A program made the position numbers and the translations under genes. Positions 26,375 to 34,425 of a stretch of DNA of 64,000 bases are shown here, piece after piece (the first letter of the stretch is position 1; the number at the start of each line of letters is the position of its first letter). The stretch comes from Armatimonadota bacterium (lineage in GTDB: Bacteria > Armatimonadota > DTGP01 > JAKQQT01), in NCBI GenBank assembly GCA_036504095.1, contig DASXVS010000026.1:62001-126000 (forward strand). The letters run 5' to 3'. Below the pieces are notes generated by a model. That model was not told the origin of the DNA. It worked only from the letters and a program-made list of their open reading frames with translations, and did not search any database.

Positions 26375-26904
26375 CCCAGTTTCATGCCTGCCCAGCCGTA
26401 AATCAGATAGGTGGCGCCGGCGCCCAGCGCGATCGCCAGGGCGTACGGCATCTTGCCCGCCTTAGAATTGGACGCGATATCCACGTCCCGGTTGCCGGAA
26501 GCGCGCTGCACGCTGTTCGCCGTGAAATTCGCGAGGGTGTAGCGCATTACGCCGCGCCGCCACATCACGAAAAGAGCCAGAGGGAAACCGGCGATCCCCC
26601 CGTACAGCGCCGTGCCCAATAAAAACCACGGCCCGCAGAGCGAGCCGACGACCATCAGCAGTTTCGCGTCCCCCGCTCCGCAGCGGAAGAACACCATGTA
26701 AATCAGCCCGGCCGCCAAACCGGCAACCAGGCCTTCCAGCATCGTAATCGAGGACGCCGGGCCGCCCAGCAGCCCCAGCAGTATCCCCAACCCGATCGCC
26801 GGCCAGGTGAGCCAGTTGAACACCTTGCTCCAGCGCAGGTCCGTCGCCGAGGCCACGATCAGCGCGAGGACAAGGATGGCTCTGGCTATTTCTGTATAAT
26901 GCAT
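26371..26904 (-). CDS. TadV/CpaA-type prepilin peptidase (A24 family)
   Basis: A 177-residue polytopic membrane aspartic protease. The two catalytic Asp residues lie in the expected places: Asp22 in ASATDLRWSKVFNWLT and Asp79 in the GAGD motif. It has about six membrane segments and lacks the N-methylation domain of the larger PilD, as is normal for TadV. It cleaves Flp pilins and TadE-like pseudopilins at the Gly before the hydrophobic helix. It sits 40 bases after the last pilin gene. Confidence 0.92.
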   Translation of the reverse strand: MHYTEIARAILVLALIVASATDLRWSKVFNWLTWPAIGLGILLGLLGGPASSITMLEGLVAGLAAGLIYMVFFRCGAGDAKLLMVVGSLCGPWFLLGTALYGGIAGFPLALFVMWRRGVMRYTLANFTANSVQRASGNRDVDIASNSKAGKMPYALAIALGAGATYLIYGWAGMKLG

Positions 26905-26944
26905 CGTGTGTTGCAGGCGTTCCGTAAAATATCGACGGAGTTAC

Positions 26945-27115
26945 TCAGCCATGGGGAACGCCGGCGGCAGTCGCATCGTAGCTGGAGTTCACATTCTTTT
27001 CGAGTAACTTGATCGCGCCTGCGCACGCCCCCGCGAAGAGCGCCGCAAGGAGGACGTACTCGACAAGCGTGCCGCCGTCTTGTTCCGTTATCAGCCGCTC
27101 GATGAGTTCCTTCAT
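26945..27115 (-). CDS. Flp-type pilin, fourth of four
   Basis: A 56-residue Flp prepilin: MKELIERLITEQDGG, then TLVEYVLLAALFAGACAGAIKLL. The cleavage Gly and the Glu-Tyr at +5/+6 are present. It is the most divergent of the four (VNSSYDATAAGVPHG tail). The start follows the shared MKEL/MKAM pattern; upstream in-frame extensions are not supported. Confidence 0.87.
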   Translation of the reverse strand: MKELIERLITEQDGGTLVEYVLLAALFAGACAGAIKLLEKNVNSSYDATAAGVPHG

Positions 27116-27159
27116 ACGTTCCCTGCCAAGGTATGCAATCCCCGTCCCATGCCGCACGC

Positions 27160-27330
27160 TCACTTCAGGGCAGCGGAAATGGCGGGTTCGTTCAGTTTCG
27201 TAACGGTTGCAGTACCAACTGCGGTGACGGCGGCGACGCAGGCAACGGCGACAAGGGTGGCCAGCAACATGTATTCGACAAGCGCCGCGCCCTCCTCATC
27301 CTTGACCAATCTGACGAGCATTGCCTTCAT
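27160..27330 (-). CDS. Flp-type pilin, third of four
   Basis: A 56-residue prepilin: MKAMLVRLVKDEEGAALVEYMLL, then a hydrophobic helix and TATVTKLNEPAISAALK. Cleavage before AALVEY leaves Glu at +5. It is preceded by a hairpin-bearing spacer shared with its neighbour. Confidence 0.9.
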   Translation of the reverse strand: MKAMLVRLVKDEEGAALVEYMLLATLVAVACVAAVTAVGTATVTKLNEPAISAALK

Positions 27331-27399
27331 TTCATATCCGCTGGGTCGCGGAGCAATGGCTTGAGCCCCGCGACCCAGCACTACAGGGGCTACCGAAGC

Positions 27400-27561
27400 T
27401 TAGAGCTTACCCTGTACCGCGTCGAATTGTGCCGACGCTTTTGAGCCAACCGCTGTTACCGCCGCGATGCAAACGACCGCGATAAGGGCGAGAAGGAGGA
27501 CGTACTCAACCATTGAGGCGCCTTCCTCTTCCCGCGCCAACCGGCTAACCAATTCCTTCAT
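27400..27561 (-). CDS. Flp-type pilin, second of four (recent duplicate)
   Basis: A 53-residue prepilin, MKELVSRLAREEEGASMVEYVLLL, differing from the next copy in only a few N-terminal and C-terminal residues (KASAQFDAVQGKL against KASKQFDTVQGKL). Gly before ASMVEY is the cleavage site. It forms part of a 252-bp tandem duplication. Confidence 0.92.
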   Translation of the reverse strand: MKELVSRLAREEEGASMVEYVLLLALIAVVCIAAVTAVGSKASAQFDAVQGKL

Positions 27562-27651
27562 TTCAACATCTCCCGTTTCAGCGTGGCCCCAGTTGGGGCG
27601 CGGAGCAATGGCTTGAGCCCCGCGACCCAGCACTACAGGGGCTACCGAAGC

Positions 27652-27813
27652 TTACAGCTTACCCTGTACCGTGTCGAATTGTTTCGACGCTTTTGAGCCA
27701 ACGGCTGTTACCGCCGCGATGCAAACGACCGCGATAAGGGCGAGAAGGAGGACGTACTCAACCATTGAGGCGCCTTCCTCTTCCTTCATCAACTTGGTGA
27801 TCAGTTCCTTCAT
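27652..27813 (-). CDS. Flp-type pilin, first of four and promoter-proximal
   Basis: A 53-residue prepilin, MKELITKLMKEEEGASMVEYVLLL, with a hydrophobic helix and KQFDTVQGKL tail. AGGAGA lies eight bases before the ATG at 27813. An open frame extending upstream to 28143 is rejected because all four pilins start at the same MKEL/MKAM position. Being first and best preserved, it is the likely major pilin. Confidence 0.92.
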   Translation of the reverse strand: MKELITKLMKEEEGASMVEYVLLLALIAVVCIAAVTAVGSKASKQFDTVQGKL

Positions 27814-28736
27814 TTCAATTTCTCCTGTATTTCGTGTTTGGTGGCGGCATATAACGGGAATATGTATTTCTATAAGCCGTAAGTACCGCCGATGGGAACC
27901 GGATGTCATGTGGTCGGCGGGGCCAGGGATGGGTGCCCTCCGTCCGGGTTGATACAGGCCGGCAAGCCTTATGATGTGGTCCGCTGCGCTGCCCTTGCCG
28001 CCTACCCTCTGTGTCTCTTCAGTTTTGCCCAGGCAGGATGCCTCGTCCGGCCGCTGACCGTTCCCCGGTATCGGGGGGCCGCGGGATGCGTCCGCGCGCC
28101 ACCCACCGGGCTCAGCGGCCCGTATGACCTTCACATTGCACAATCCGGGCCAATCCGCCCGTACCGCACGTTTCCTTCGATTTCGCCCGCTCTACGCTGG
28201 ATTCCGGAATTGTAACCCCACTGCCCCGGAGGAAACCACTCTTTTCCCGGTTTTTTTCGGGCTGCCGGGTTCATCCGGCGGGTGAGCCGTTTCGCGGCGA
28301 CGCGAACCAGGTTTTGTACAACTCCGTGCCTATAAGGGTATAACACAATATAAACGGGTCCCGGACCGCCGCGGGAGTCCCTATAGTCCCAATTGCCGGC
28401 GCATGGCGGTCGCAATTGTTTGCGACTTTCGGCGCCCGAATGAACACCTCGGGCATCGCGCCGGGTTTTGAGCGGGGAACCAGACCGGGCGGTCCACGTT
28501 CGCCTGCTAATACCCTTCATTTACATGATATCAGGGTTTTGGCGTAAGCGGTACTACCCAAATGGCTAGGTTTTTACCTACCCTTTCGGGTAGGTTTTGG
28601 AGGGCGTGAGCGTGGGGGCCGGCCTCAGTCGCGAGTTCATCTTGGACGAATCCGGTGGGGAGCACTGGCCTGCCGGCCAACAATGATATGATAGTACCAA
28701 GATTGTTCTGACTCCGCCATATGGCAGCGCAGAAAG
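27814..28736. other. About 0.9 kb without a convincing gene, upstream of the pilin operon
   Basis: No open frame here has a good ribosome site or recognisable product. The part next to the pilins (27820-27900, AT-richer, with TATAACGGGAATATG on the plus strand) should hold the pilin operon promoter. The section 28215-28360 contains AT-rich stretches (GGGTATAACACAATATAAACG) and short GC-rich inverted repeats. A clear hairpin lies at 28571-28598. The right end serves the plus-strand membrane-protein gene. A regulatory RNA is possible but not shown. Confidence 0.5.
28571..28598. terminator. Symmetrical hairpin with T-rich flanks
   Basis: ACCTACCC (28576-28583) pairs with GGGTAGGT (28588-28595) around loop TTTC. 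TTTTT precedes the stem and TTT follows it, so it could end transcripts in either direction. It lies in the non-coding region, far from any recognised gene end. Confidence 0.55.
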
Positions 28737-30260
28737 GTGAGCCCGAAATTGCAGTTATCGCCTGAACCCCTGTCCGCCAGAATCGAGGCCGCCACGATTA
28801 CCGGCGAAGCTCCTGCCCCGGCGCCGCACCACCGAATCCTGCTCTGGCTACCGGCCCTGCTGATTTTTGCGTGCTGTCTCGGGCGACCTGTCCACGACCC
28901 GGACATCTGGTGGCACATGCGGAATGGGCAGTGGATACTGGCACACCGAATGGTCCCGCAGGTGGACCCATACTCCTTCACCGCGCAGGGCCGGCCGTGG
29001 GTGAGCCAGGAATGGTTGTGGGACGTCTTCGCCCATGGCCTCTGGTCCGCGTTCGGTCCGTTGGGACTCGTCGCCTATACAGCCATCTTCCTTACAGGCA
29101 TATATCTTCTGCTGTGCAGACTGTGCTGGGCACGTTGCGGGGATTACGTGGTCGCCTCGCTGACCGCGCTGTTTGCGATGCTGGCTTTCACTCCCACCTG
29201 GAGTGAGCGCCCGCAACTGTTCACCTTCCTCTTTACGGTCATTTCCCTCTTCGCCATCGACCGACATCTTGCGGGCAATCGGAGGGCGCTGTGGCCCCTG
29301 GTGCCGCTGGTGACGCTCTGGTCGAACCTGCACGCCGGCTATTTCTTCGGGTTGGTCCTGCTGGCGGTCTACACTGCGGGTTCATTCATCTGGGACAGGC
29401 CGAAGTTCCGCGGCTTCCTGACAGTCCTGGCACTCTGCGTCGCGGCGTCACTGGTCAACCCAAATGGCATCAACACCTTGGTGTATCCCCTCTGGATAAT
29501 TCTCAATCCGCCCAAGATCACTCACATCACGACAGACTGGATGTCTCCGAGTTTGCATCAAACATCGGACCAACCAGTCGGAGTGATTCTCCTCGCCGTG
29601 GTCGCTGTGCTGATGTATCGGAAGAACCGGATGCGCCCGGTGGACGCCATCCTGCTGCTGGTGCTGTACCGCATGACCCTTTACTCAGTCAGGCACGTTG
29701 CTCTCTTGGCCCTGGTGGCCGCTCCCATTCTCAGCGTGATGCTGACCTCCCTCTTTGCGGATAAACTGAGCCGCGACGAGAGCAAATCCAGCCCCCTGCT
29801 TCAATGCGGCATTGCCATCCTTGCCCTGGGCTACACCCTGTACGGCGTACAGCATTTGGTGAGGCGTCCCATCGAGGCAACGTCCAGCGATGCCGCACTC
29901 ACTTATCTCGACAGGCACACGTTGGGTCCAAACCTCTGGACCCACTTCAACATCGGCGGCATGGCAATTGGTTTACTGTACCCACGGTACAGGGTGTTCA
30001 TAGATGGCAGGTCCGATTTCTATGGCGACAAAGTGTTCGACGACTACACCCTGATCGAACAGGCATGGGGGCCGTGGAGGGACGTTCTGCGTAAGTACAA
30101 CGTACAGACGATTCTCTGTGACCGGGACGCCCCATTAGCCCAATTGCTGGGCAAAGAAGGCACGTGGGAGCGGGTCTATTCGGACAAGGCGAAATCGGTA
30201 TTTGCCAGGCGGGGCACCTTCGACCCGCAGGCAGCGAGGCAGGCTGAGCATGCGCGGTAA
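28737..30260 (+). CDS. Polytopic membrane protein of unknown function
   Basis: A 507-residue protein with about ten hydrophobic segments. The first periplasmic loop holds DPDIWWHMRNGQWIL ... VPQVDPYSFTAQGRPWVSQEWL, a motif I associate with an uncharacterised family of bacterial multi-pass proteins distantly like PMT/GT39 glycosyltransferases (Asp-rich first loop). The C-terminal 110 residues (NIGGMAIGLLYPRYRVFIDGRSDFYG) are soluble. GTG at 28737 is used with only a weak ribosome site (AGAAAG). It overlaps the methyltransferase gene, which in turn overlaps a DPM-type glycosyltransferase gene, so a role in transferring a lipid-linked sugar at the envelope is plausible. Confidence 0.8.
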   Translation: MSPKLQLSPEPLSARIEAATITGEAPAPAPHHRILLWLPALLIFACCLGRPVHDPDIWWHMRNGQWILAHRMVPQVDPYSFTAQGRPWVSQEWLWDVFAHGLWSAFGPLGLVAYTAIFLTGIYLLLCRLCWARCGDYVVASLTALFAMLAFTPTWSERPQLFTFLFTVISLFAIDRHLAGNRRALWPLVPLVTLWSNLHAGYFFGLVLLAVYTAGSFIWDRPKFRGFLTVLALCVAASLVNPNGINTLVYPLWIILNPPKITHITTDWMSPSLHQTSDQPVGVILLAVVAVLMYRKNRMRPVDAILLLVLYRMTLYSVRHVALLALVAAPILSVMLTSLFADKLSRDESKSSPLLQCGIAILALGYTLYGVQHLVRRPIEATSSDAALTYLDRHTLGPNLWTHFNIGGMAIGLLYPRYRVFIDGRSDFYGDKVFDDYTLIEQAWGPWRDVLRKYNVQTILCDRDAPLAQLLGKEGTWERVYSDKAKSVFARRGTFDPQAARQAEHAR

Positions 30261-31080
30261 CGAAGACCAGGGGCGTCAAGCGGACCGGTTACGGGTTGAG
30301 GAGCATTTCCACGATGAGTGGGCCTTGCACCTGAAACCGGAAGAGGTCCTGGTCGATGAGAGTTGGTCCGCCGCCACATGCCCGGAACACCGGTGGATAC
30401 GGACTCAGCTTGGGGACGTTGCAGGGCTGAGGATATTGGACCTGGGCTGCGGCGCCGGCGAAGCCGCGGTATGGTTCGCCAAGCAAGGGGCGCACGTGAC
30501 GGCGTGTGACCTGAGCAGCGAGTTTCTGAACCTCGTTTCCCAGGTAGCGGCGCTGCATCACGTGGATGTGGAGCTTCATCGGGCCGACGCCGATTCGCTT
30601 CTGCTGCCCGAAGGCAGTTTCGATGTGGTATACGCCGGCAATCTGCTCCATCATGTTGACGTTCGGACGACGCTCAGGCGCATCTCCGATGTACTGAAAC
30701 CGGGCGGGGTCCTGGTCAGTTGGGACCCCCTGGCGCACAACCCGGTGATCAACGCCTACAGAAGACTAGCGAACGGCGTCAGGACTCCAGGCGAGCATCC
30801 GCTTAAACTGTCCGACCTTCGCCTCTTCGACGAGTTCTTCGCGGAAGTTCGGACGGAGTTCTTCTGGCTCACTACCCTGGCGCTCTTCTTGAGGTTTTTC
30901 GCGATCGAAAGGGTCCACCCGAGTGCGCAACGGTATTGGAAGAAGATAATCACCGAGCACGAGAGGCTGACACCCCAATACAACAGACTGGAAAAGGTCG
31001 ATAGCGTTTTGCTGAAGTGGTGTCCGTGGTTAAAGCGCTATTGCTGGAACGTCGCGGTGATCGCGAGGAAATCGAAATGA
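30250..31080 (+). CDS. Class I SAM-dependent methyltransferase
   Basis: A 276-residue protein with a Rossmann methyltransferase core. Motif I is ILDLGCGAGEAAVWFA (about 62-77), the acidic residue after strand 2 lies in VTACDLSS, and motif post-II/III includes FDVVYAGNLLHHV. The C-terminal third is amphipathic (TEFFWLTTLALFLRFFAIERV), suggesting membrane association or a lipid-type substrate, as in UbiE-related enzymes. The ATG at 30250 overlaps the previous gene by 11 bases and the stop overlaps the glycosyltransferase start. The substrate is unknown; a lipid carrier or surface glycan is inferred from neighbours. Confidence 0.88.
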   Translation: MRGNEDQGRQADRLRVEEHFHDEWALHLKPEEVLVDESWSAATCPEHRWIRTQLGDVAGLRILDLGCGAGEAAVWFAKQGAHVTACDLSSEFLNLVSQVAALHHVDVELHRADADSLLLPEGSFDVVYAGNLLHHVDVRTTLRRISDVLKPGGVLVSWDPLAHNPVINAYRRLANGVRTPGEHPLKLSDLRLFDEFFAEVRTEFFWLTTLALFLRFFAIERVHPSAQRYWKKIITEHERLTPQYNRLEKVDSVLLKWCPWLKRYCWNVAVIARKSK

Positions 31081-32039
31081 GCGTGTCGCAGGGTAGCAGC
31101 AGCGAAGTCGTATACTCTATCGTCATACCTGTGTACAACGAGGAGCAGGTGCTGCCGGAACTATACAAGCAGCTCTCCCCTGTTCTCGATTCGCTCGACG
31201 GCGAGGCGGAAGTCGTTTTCGTCGATGACGGCAGCACCGATCAGTCCGCGTCCTTCCTTCGCGGGCTGGCGTGCCGCGATGACCGGGTGCGGACAATCAG
31301 ATTCTCGCGGAATTTCGGCCACCAGGCGGCGATTACGGCCGGCCTTGACGCGGCACGGGGCCAAGCCGTCGTCGTGATGGACGCCGACCTCCAGGATCCG
31401 CCCGAGCTGATTCCCGAGTTGGCGCGCAAATGGCGCGAGGGCTATGAGGTCGTTTACGCCCAACGGCGGTCTCGCCGCGGCGAGTCCTATTTCAAGCGGT
31501 TTTCGGCTTCCATCTATTATCGCCTCATGGTGCATCTCACCAAGGTCGAGATACCGGTCGATGCGGGAGACTTCCGGTTGATCGGTGGATCCGCGCTGGT
31601 CGCGTTGAGGTCGATGCGGGAGAAACATCGGTACGTGCGCGGTATGGTCTCCTGGGTCGGATTCCGCCAGACGGGAGTGCCGTATACGCGGAAAGAGCGT
31701 TTCGCGGGCGAGACGAAGTACACCCTGGGCAGGATGCTGAGGTTCGCCGCAGATGGGATCACCTCGTTCTCGTGGGTACCGCTGCGGATTGCCGTCCACA
31801 TCGGTCTCATCGCATCCGCGCTGAGCCTGGGTATGGTGCTTTGGGTGCTGTATGAGGCGCTGATTGCCCGAAGGACCGTTCCAGGCTGGGCGTCCACCGT
31901 CGTGATTATCCTGTTCCTGGGCGGTGTGCAGCTATTCTCGATCGGCATGTTGGGCGAGTACATCGGACGGGTCTACGACGAAGTGCGCAACAGACCGCTC
32001 TACATCATCGATGATTCCGATGGCGCCGATGACGACTAG
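31077..32039 (+). CDS. DPM1/GtrB-like family 2 glycosyltransferase
   Basis: A 320-residue enzyme of the type that transfers a sugar from a nucleotide donor to polyprenyl phosphate. The GT-A domain (12-235) shows SIVIPVYNEE, VVFVDDGSTDQS, the DxD-like MDADLQDPPE and KHRYVRGM. Two C-terminal membrane segments follow (IAVHIGLIASALSLGMVLWVL, VVIILFLGGVQLFSIGMLGEYIG), ending with the usual GRVYDEVRNRPLYII. The ATG overlaps the methyltransferase stop as ATGA. It probably supplies the lipid-linked sugar used by the upstream membrane protein. Confidence 0.92.
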   Translation: MSVSQGSSSEVVYSIVIPVYNEEQVLPELYKQLSPVLDSLDGEAEVVFVDDGSTDQSASFLRGLACRDDRVRTIRFSRNFGHQAAITAGLDAARGQAVVVMDADLQDPPELIPELARKWREGYEVVYAQRRSRRGESYFKRFSASIYYRLMVHLTKVEIPVDAGDFRLIGGSALVALRSMREKHRYVRGMVSWVGFRQTGVPYTRKERFAGETKYTLGRMLRFAADGITSFSWVPLRIAVHIGLIASALSLGMVLWVLYEALIARRTVPGWASTVVIILFLGGVQLFSIGMLGEYIGRVYDEVRNRPLYIIDDSDGADDD

Positions 32040-32152
32040 CCCGGCGCGATCCAGTCCCCAGCCCCGACCAGGCAAAGACGTACCGGTCTGAAGGGCCTTC
32101 GGCCATTCGTCCTTCGGACGAGGATCGCCCACGCCGATGACGACGAGCGCAG

Positions 32153-32313
32153 CCCTAAGCCCTCAACCCTCAGCCCTAAGCCCTCAACCCTCAGCCCTCA
32201 ACCCTCAGCCCTCAGCCCTCAGTCCTCGGCCCTCAGCCCCCAGCTCTCAGCCCTCAGCCCTCGGCCCTCAGCCCTCAGCCCTTTGCCCTCAGCCCTCGGC
32301 CCTCAGCCCTCAC
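32153..32313. repeat. 23-unit 7-bp minisatellite (CCCTCAG)
   Basis: Exactly 23 consecutive seven-base units fill 161 bases with no length slips. Most are CCCTCAG; variants are CCCTAAG, CCCTCAA, CCCTCGG, TCCTCGG, CCCCCAG, CTCTCAG, CCCTTTG and a final CCCTCAC. The last unit contains the reverse-complemented TGA stop of the citrate synthase gene (32310-32312). The unit is not a multiple of three and lies outside reading frames except at that stop. Confidence 0.95.
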
Positions 32314-33449
32314 CGCCTGTTTATCGGCGTGTACTTGCGTTCCGCGGGGCCTGTGTATTCCGCGCGCGGGCGAATGAGGCGGTTGTTGCCCCACTGTTCC
32401 AGGATGTGCGCCGTCCAGCCCACCACGCGGCTGGCCGCGAAGATGGGCGTATAGAGTTCCGGCGGGATGCCCATCATCTGGTAGATGATCCCGGAATAGA
32501 AGTCCACGTTGGGGTTGACGTTGGTGTTGGCGGTGACGGTCCGTTCCACTTCGCGGGCGGTATCGTACAGTCGCGAGTCGCCGGCGGCCTGGCAGATACG
32601 TTCGGCGTAGCCGCGGAGGATGGCGGCGCGCGGGTCCTCGGTCCGGTACACCCTGTGCCCGAATCCGGGTATTTTGACCTTCCGGCTCAGCGCGTCCGTC
32701 ACCCAGGCCTCGGCCTTCTCCGGCGCGCCGATCTCGTTCAGCATGAGCATCACCTGCTCATTGGCGCCGCCGTGAAGCGGCCCCTTGAGCGCGCTGATGG
32801 CGCTGGTGACGCAGGAGTACATATCGGACATCGTCGCCGCGACCACCCGCGCGGCGAAGGTGGATGCGTTCCATTCGTGGTCGGCGTGCAGTATCAGCGA
32901 GACGTCGAATGTGTTCACCCAGTCCGGATCCGGCTCCTTGCCGTGCAATGTATAGAGGAAATTGTACGCGATGCTCCGGCCCGGGACCGGCCGGATGGGC
33001 TCGTACCCGTTGCGGAGGCGCTGGTGCGCCGTCACCAGTTGCGGCAGGCGTTCCGTGAGGCGGATGGCTTTGCGGAGGCAGGCGTCGAGGCGCGTGTTGC
33101 CGCTGTCCGGATCCCAGTGGCCCAGCGAGGAAACCGCCGTGCGCAGCACCTCCATCGGCGTGGCCGCCTTGGGGAACATGCGCAGGATCATCACGGTCTC
33201 CACCGGCAGTTCCATACTCCCGGTGAAGGTGTCCAGAAAGGCGTTGTACTCCGTTTTGCCGGGCAGTCGCTCGTACCACAGCAGGTAGGCCACCTCTTCA
33301 AAGCATGAGTGTTCCGCCAGTTCGGCGATGTCGTAGCCCCGGTACAGCAGTTTACCGTTTTCCCCGTCGAGGAAACAGATGCTGGATTCGCCCGCGACGA
33401 CGTCCTGCAGCCCCTTGCCCTGTGATGCGCTCTTCTTCCCGTCAGCCAT
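32310..33449 (-). CDS. gltA: Citrate synthase (short, type I dimer-like; 2-methylcitrate synthase possible)
   Basis: A 379-residue enzyme condensing acetyl-CoA and oxaloacetate at the entry to the TCA cycle. The catalytic triad is visible: His226 in GPLHGGANE, His265 in PGFGHRVYR and Asp316 in NPNVDFYSG. LHADHEWNASTF (188-199) is the conserved neighbouring segment. The length is that of the Gram-positive or archaeal-type enzymes, which also include methylcitrate synthase; sequence alone does not separate the two. The ATG at 33449 follows AGGCGGAAC; an in-frame ATG 33 bases upstream adds a non-homologous leader. The stop codon lies within the last minisatellite unit. Confidence 0.93.
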   Translation of the reverse strand: MADGKKSASQGKGLQDVVAGESSICFLDGENGKLLYRGYDIAELAEHSCFEEVAYLLWYERLPGKTEYNAFLDTFTGSMELPVETVMILRMFPKAATPMEVLRTAVSSLGHWDPDSGNTRLDACLRKAIRLTERLPQLVTAHQRLRNGYEPIRPVPGRSIAYNFLYTLHGKEPDPDWVNTFDVSLILHADHEWNASTFAARVVAATMSDMYSCVTSAISALKGPLHGGANEQVMLMLNEIGAPEKAEAWVTDALSRKVKIPGFGHRVYRTEDPRAAILRGYAERICQAAGDSRLYDTAREVERTVTANTNVNPNVDFYSGIIYQMMGIPPELYTPIFAASRVVGWTAHILEQWGNNRLIRPRAEYTGPAERKYTPINRR

Positions 33450-33742
33450 CGTATCCGTTCCGCCTTTCTGTGTGTGCTCCAAACGCGATACTGCATTTTA
33501 GAGGAATGGGGCGCGTTCATCAACTGGAAAACGTCGCGGCCGGCCGTTTGCAGCAGAACAGATACCGCGAACCCCCCGAACGGATCGCCGCCAAGGCCCC
33601 GCCGCGCCTCACCCGGGTTATCCGTAATGTTGTGGGGTCGGTACGGGCCCAGGTGGCGGAATCGCGTGAAGGATTCGGAAATTGGTTAGAAATCGCCAGT
33701 GTTTCCGATTTGTGGTAAGATTACTGAAAGGAGGAGTTTAGG

Positions 33743-34000
33743 ATGAAAACAACAGGTATTTCGGAGAGGGGCCAGGTAACCATACCTGCGGCGATACGGC
33801 GGAAACTCAATATCCAGGCCAATACACGCTTCGTGGTGACAGAGCGTGATTCCGAGGTGGTGTTCAAGCCTTTGCGCACCATCGCGGATGTGGCCGGTAT
33901 ATTCCACGATTACGCGATCGGAAAGACAACCGACTGGGAAACCATCCGCGAAGAGACGATGAAGGCAGTAGCTGAGGAGGTGGCGCGTGAAGGACTCTGA
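33743..34000 (+). CDS. AbrB/MazE-fold antitoxin (VapB-like)
   Basis: An 85-residue protein. The first 45 residues form a swapped-hairpin AbrB DNA-binding fold (TTGISERGQVTIPAAIRRKLNI, RFVVTERDSEVVFKPL), and the acidic/helical tail should wrap the toxin. A strong AAAGGAGG precedes the ATG. The downstream PIN-domain gene overlaps its end by 14 bases. Such antitoxins normally repress their own operon. Confidence 0.9.
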   Translation: MKTTGISERGQVTIPAAIRRKLNIQANTRFVVTERDSEVVFKPLRTIADVAGIFHDYAIGKTTDWETIREETMKAVAEEVAREGL

Positions 34001-34424
34001 GCCCGCCTGTATACAGATAGACGCCAACGTCATCCTTCGATATGTCGCGAAAGATGACCCCGTTCACTTTGAGAAGGCAAGGAGCCTGTTTCGGGCGATG
34101 GGCCGGGAGGAATGCGTCGTCGAATGCGATCCGGTGACTCTGGCTGAGGTGGTGTGGGTGCTGAAATCGTTCTACAAGATCTCAAACGCGGATATTGAGG
34201 AAGGCCTCTTGCCGATCGTCCAGTCTTCCGGATTTCGGATGTCGAACAAAGACCGCTATCTGATCGCGCTGAACCTGTTCGCCACTTCGCTCAGAAGCTA
34301 CGGTGATGCCTGTTGCTGCGCCGCGGCGCTCGAGTCGTGCGACGGCCGGCTCTTTTCCTTCGACCGTGCGCTGTCCGGCGTGCCGGGCGTGGCGCGGCTT
34401 GAGGGTTTGCCGGAGGAACCGTGA
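33987..34424 (+). CDS. PIN-domain ribonuclease toxin (VapC-like)
   Basis: A 145-residue PIN nuclease. The acidic metal ligands are visible: Asp12 in QIDANVILRY, Glu in TLAEVVWVL, Asp in SYGDACCCAAAL and Asp in FSFDRAL. GTG at 33987 is preceded by GAGGAGG inside the antitoxin gene, so translation is coupled. VapC toxins cleave tRNA or rRNA and are neutralised by the cognate antitoxin. Confidence 0.91.
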   Translation: MKDSEPACIQIDANVILRYVAKDDPVHFEKARSLFRAMGREECVVECDPVTLAEVVWVLKSFYKISNADIEEGLLPIVQSSGFRMSNKDRYLIALNLFATSLRSYGDACCCAAALESCDGRLFSFDRALSGVPGVARLEGLPEEP

Positions 34425-34425
34425 A

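Larger units (their letters stand above)
27349..27820. repeat. 252-bp tandem duplication of a Flp pilin gene and its spacer
   Basis: Segment 27349-27568 and segment 27601-27820 align without gaps at an offset of 252 bases, including the non-coding spacer (GAGCAATGGCTTGAGCCC...GAAGCTTA). Only scattered differences occur over the first 180 bases; divergence rises at the pilin N-terminus. The spacer of the left copy carries an 11-bp stem (CTGGGTCGCGG 27341-27351 with CCGCGACCCAG 27368-27378), which may attenuate or stabilise the pilin transcript. Confidence 0.9.

Noticed and set aside
27652-28143. Longer form of the first pilin gene with a 110-residue N-terminal extension
   Set aside because: All four pilins share an MKEL/MKAM start with a ribosome site at 27813; the extension has no homology.
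28131-28520. 129-residue minus-strand open frame in the gap upstream of the pilins
   Set aside because: It is Arg/Pro/Gly-rich, has no ribosome site or recognisable domain, and lies in sequence dominated by short repeats.
32153-32313. Could be read as a CRISPR array
   Set aside because: Units are only seven bases with no spacers, so it is a minisatellite.
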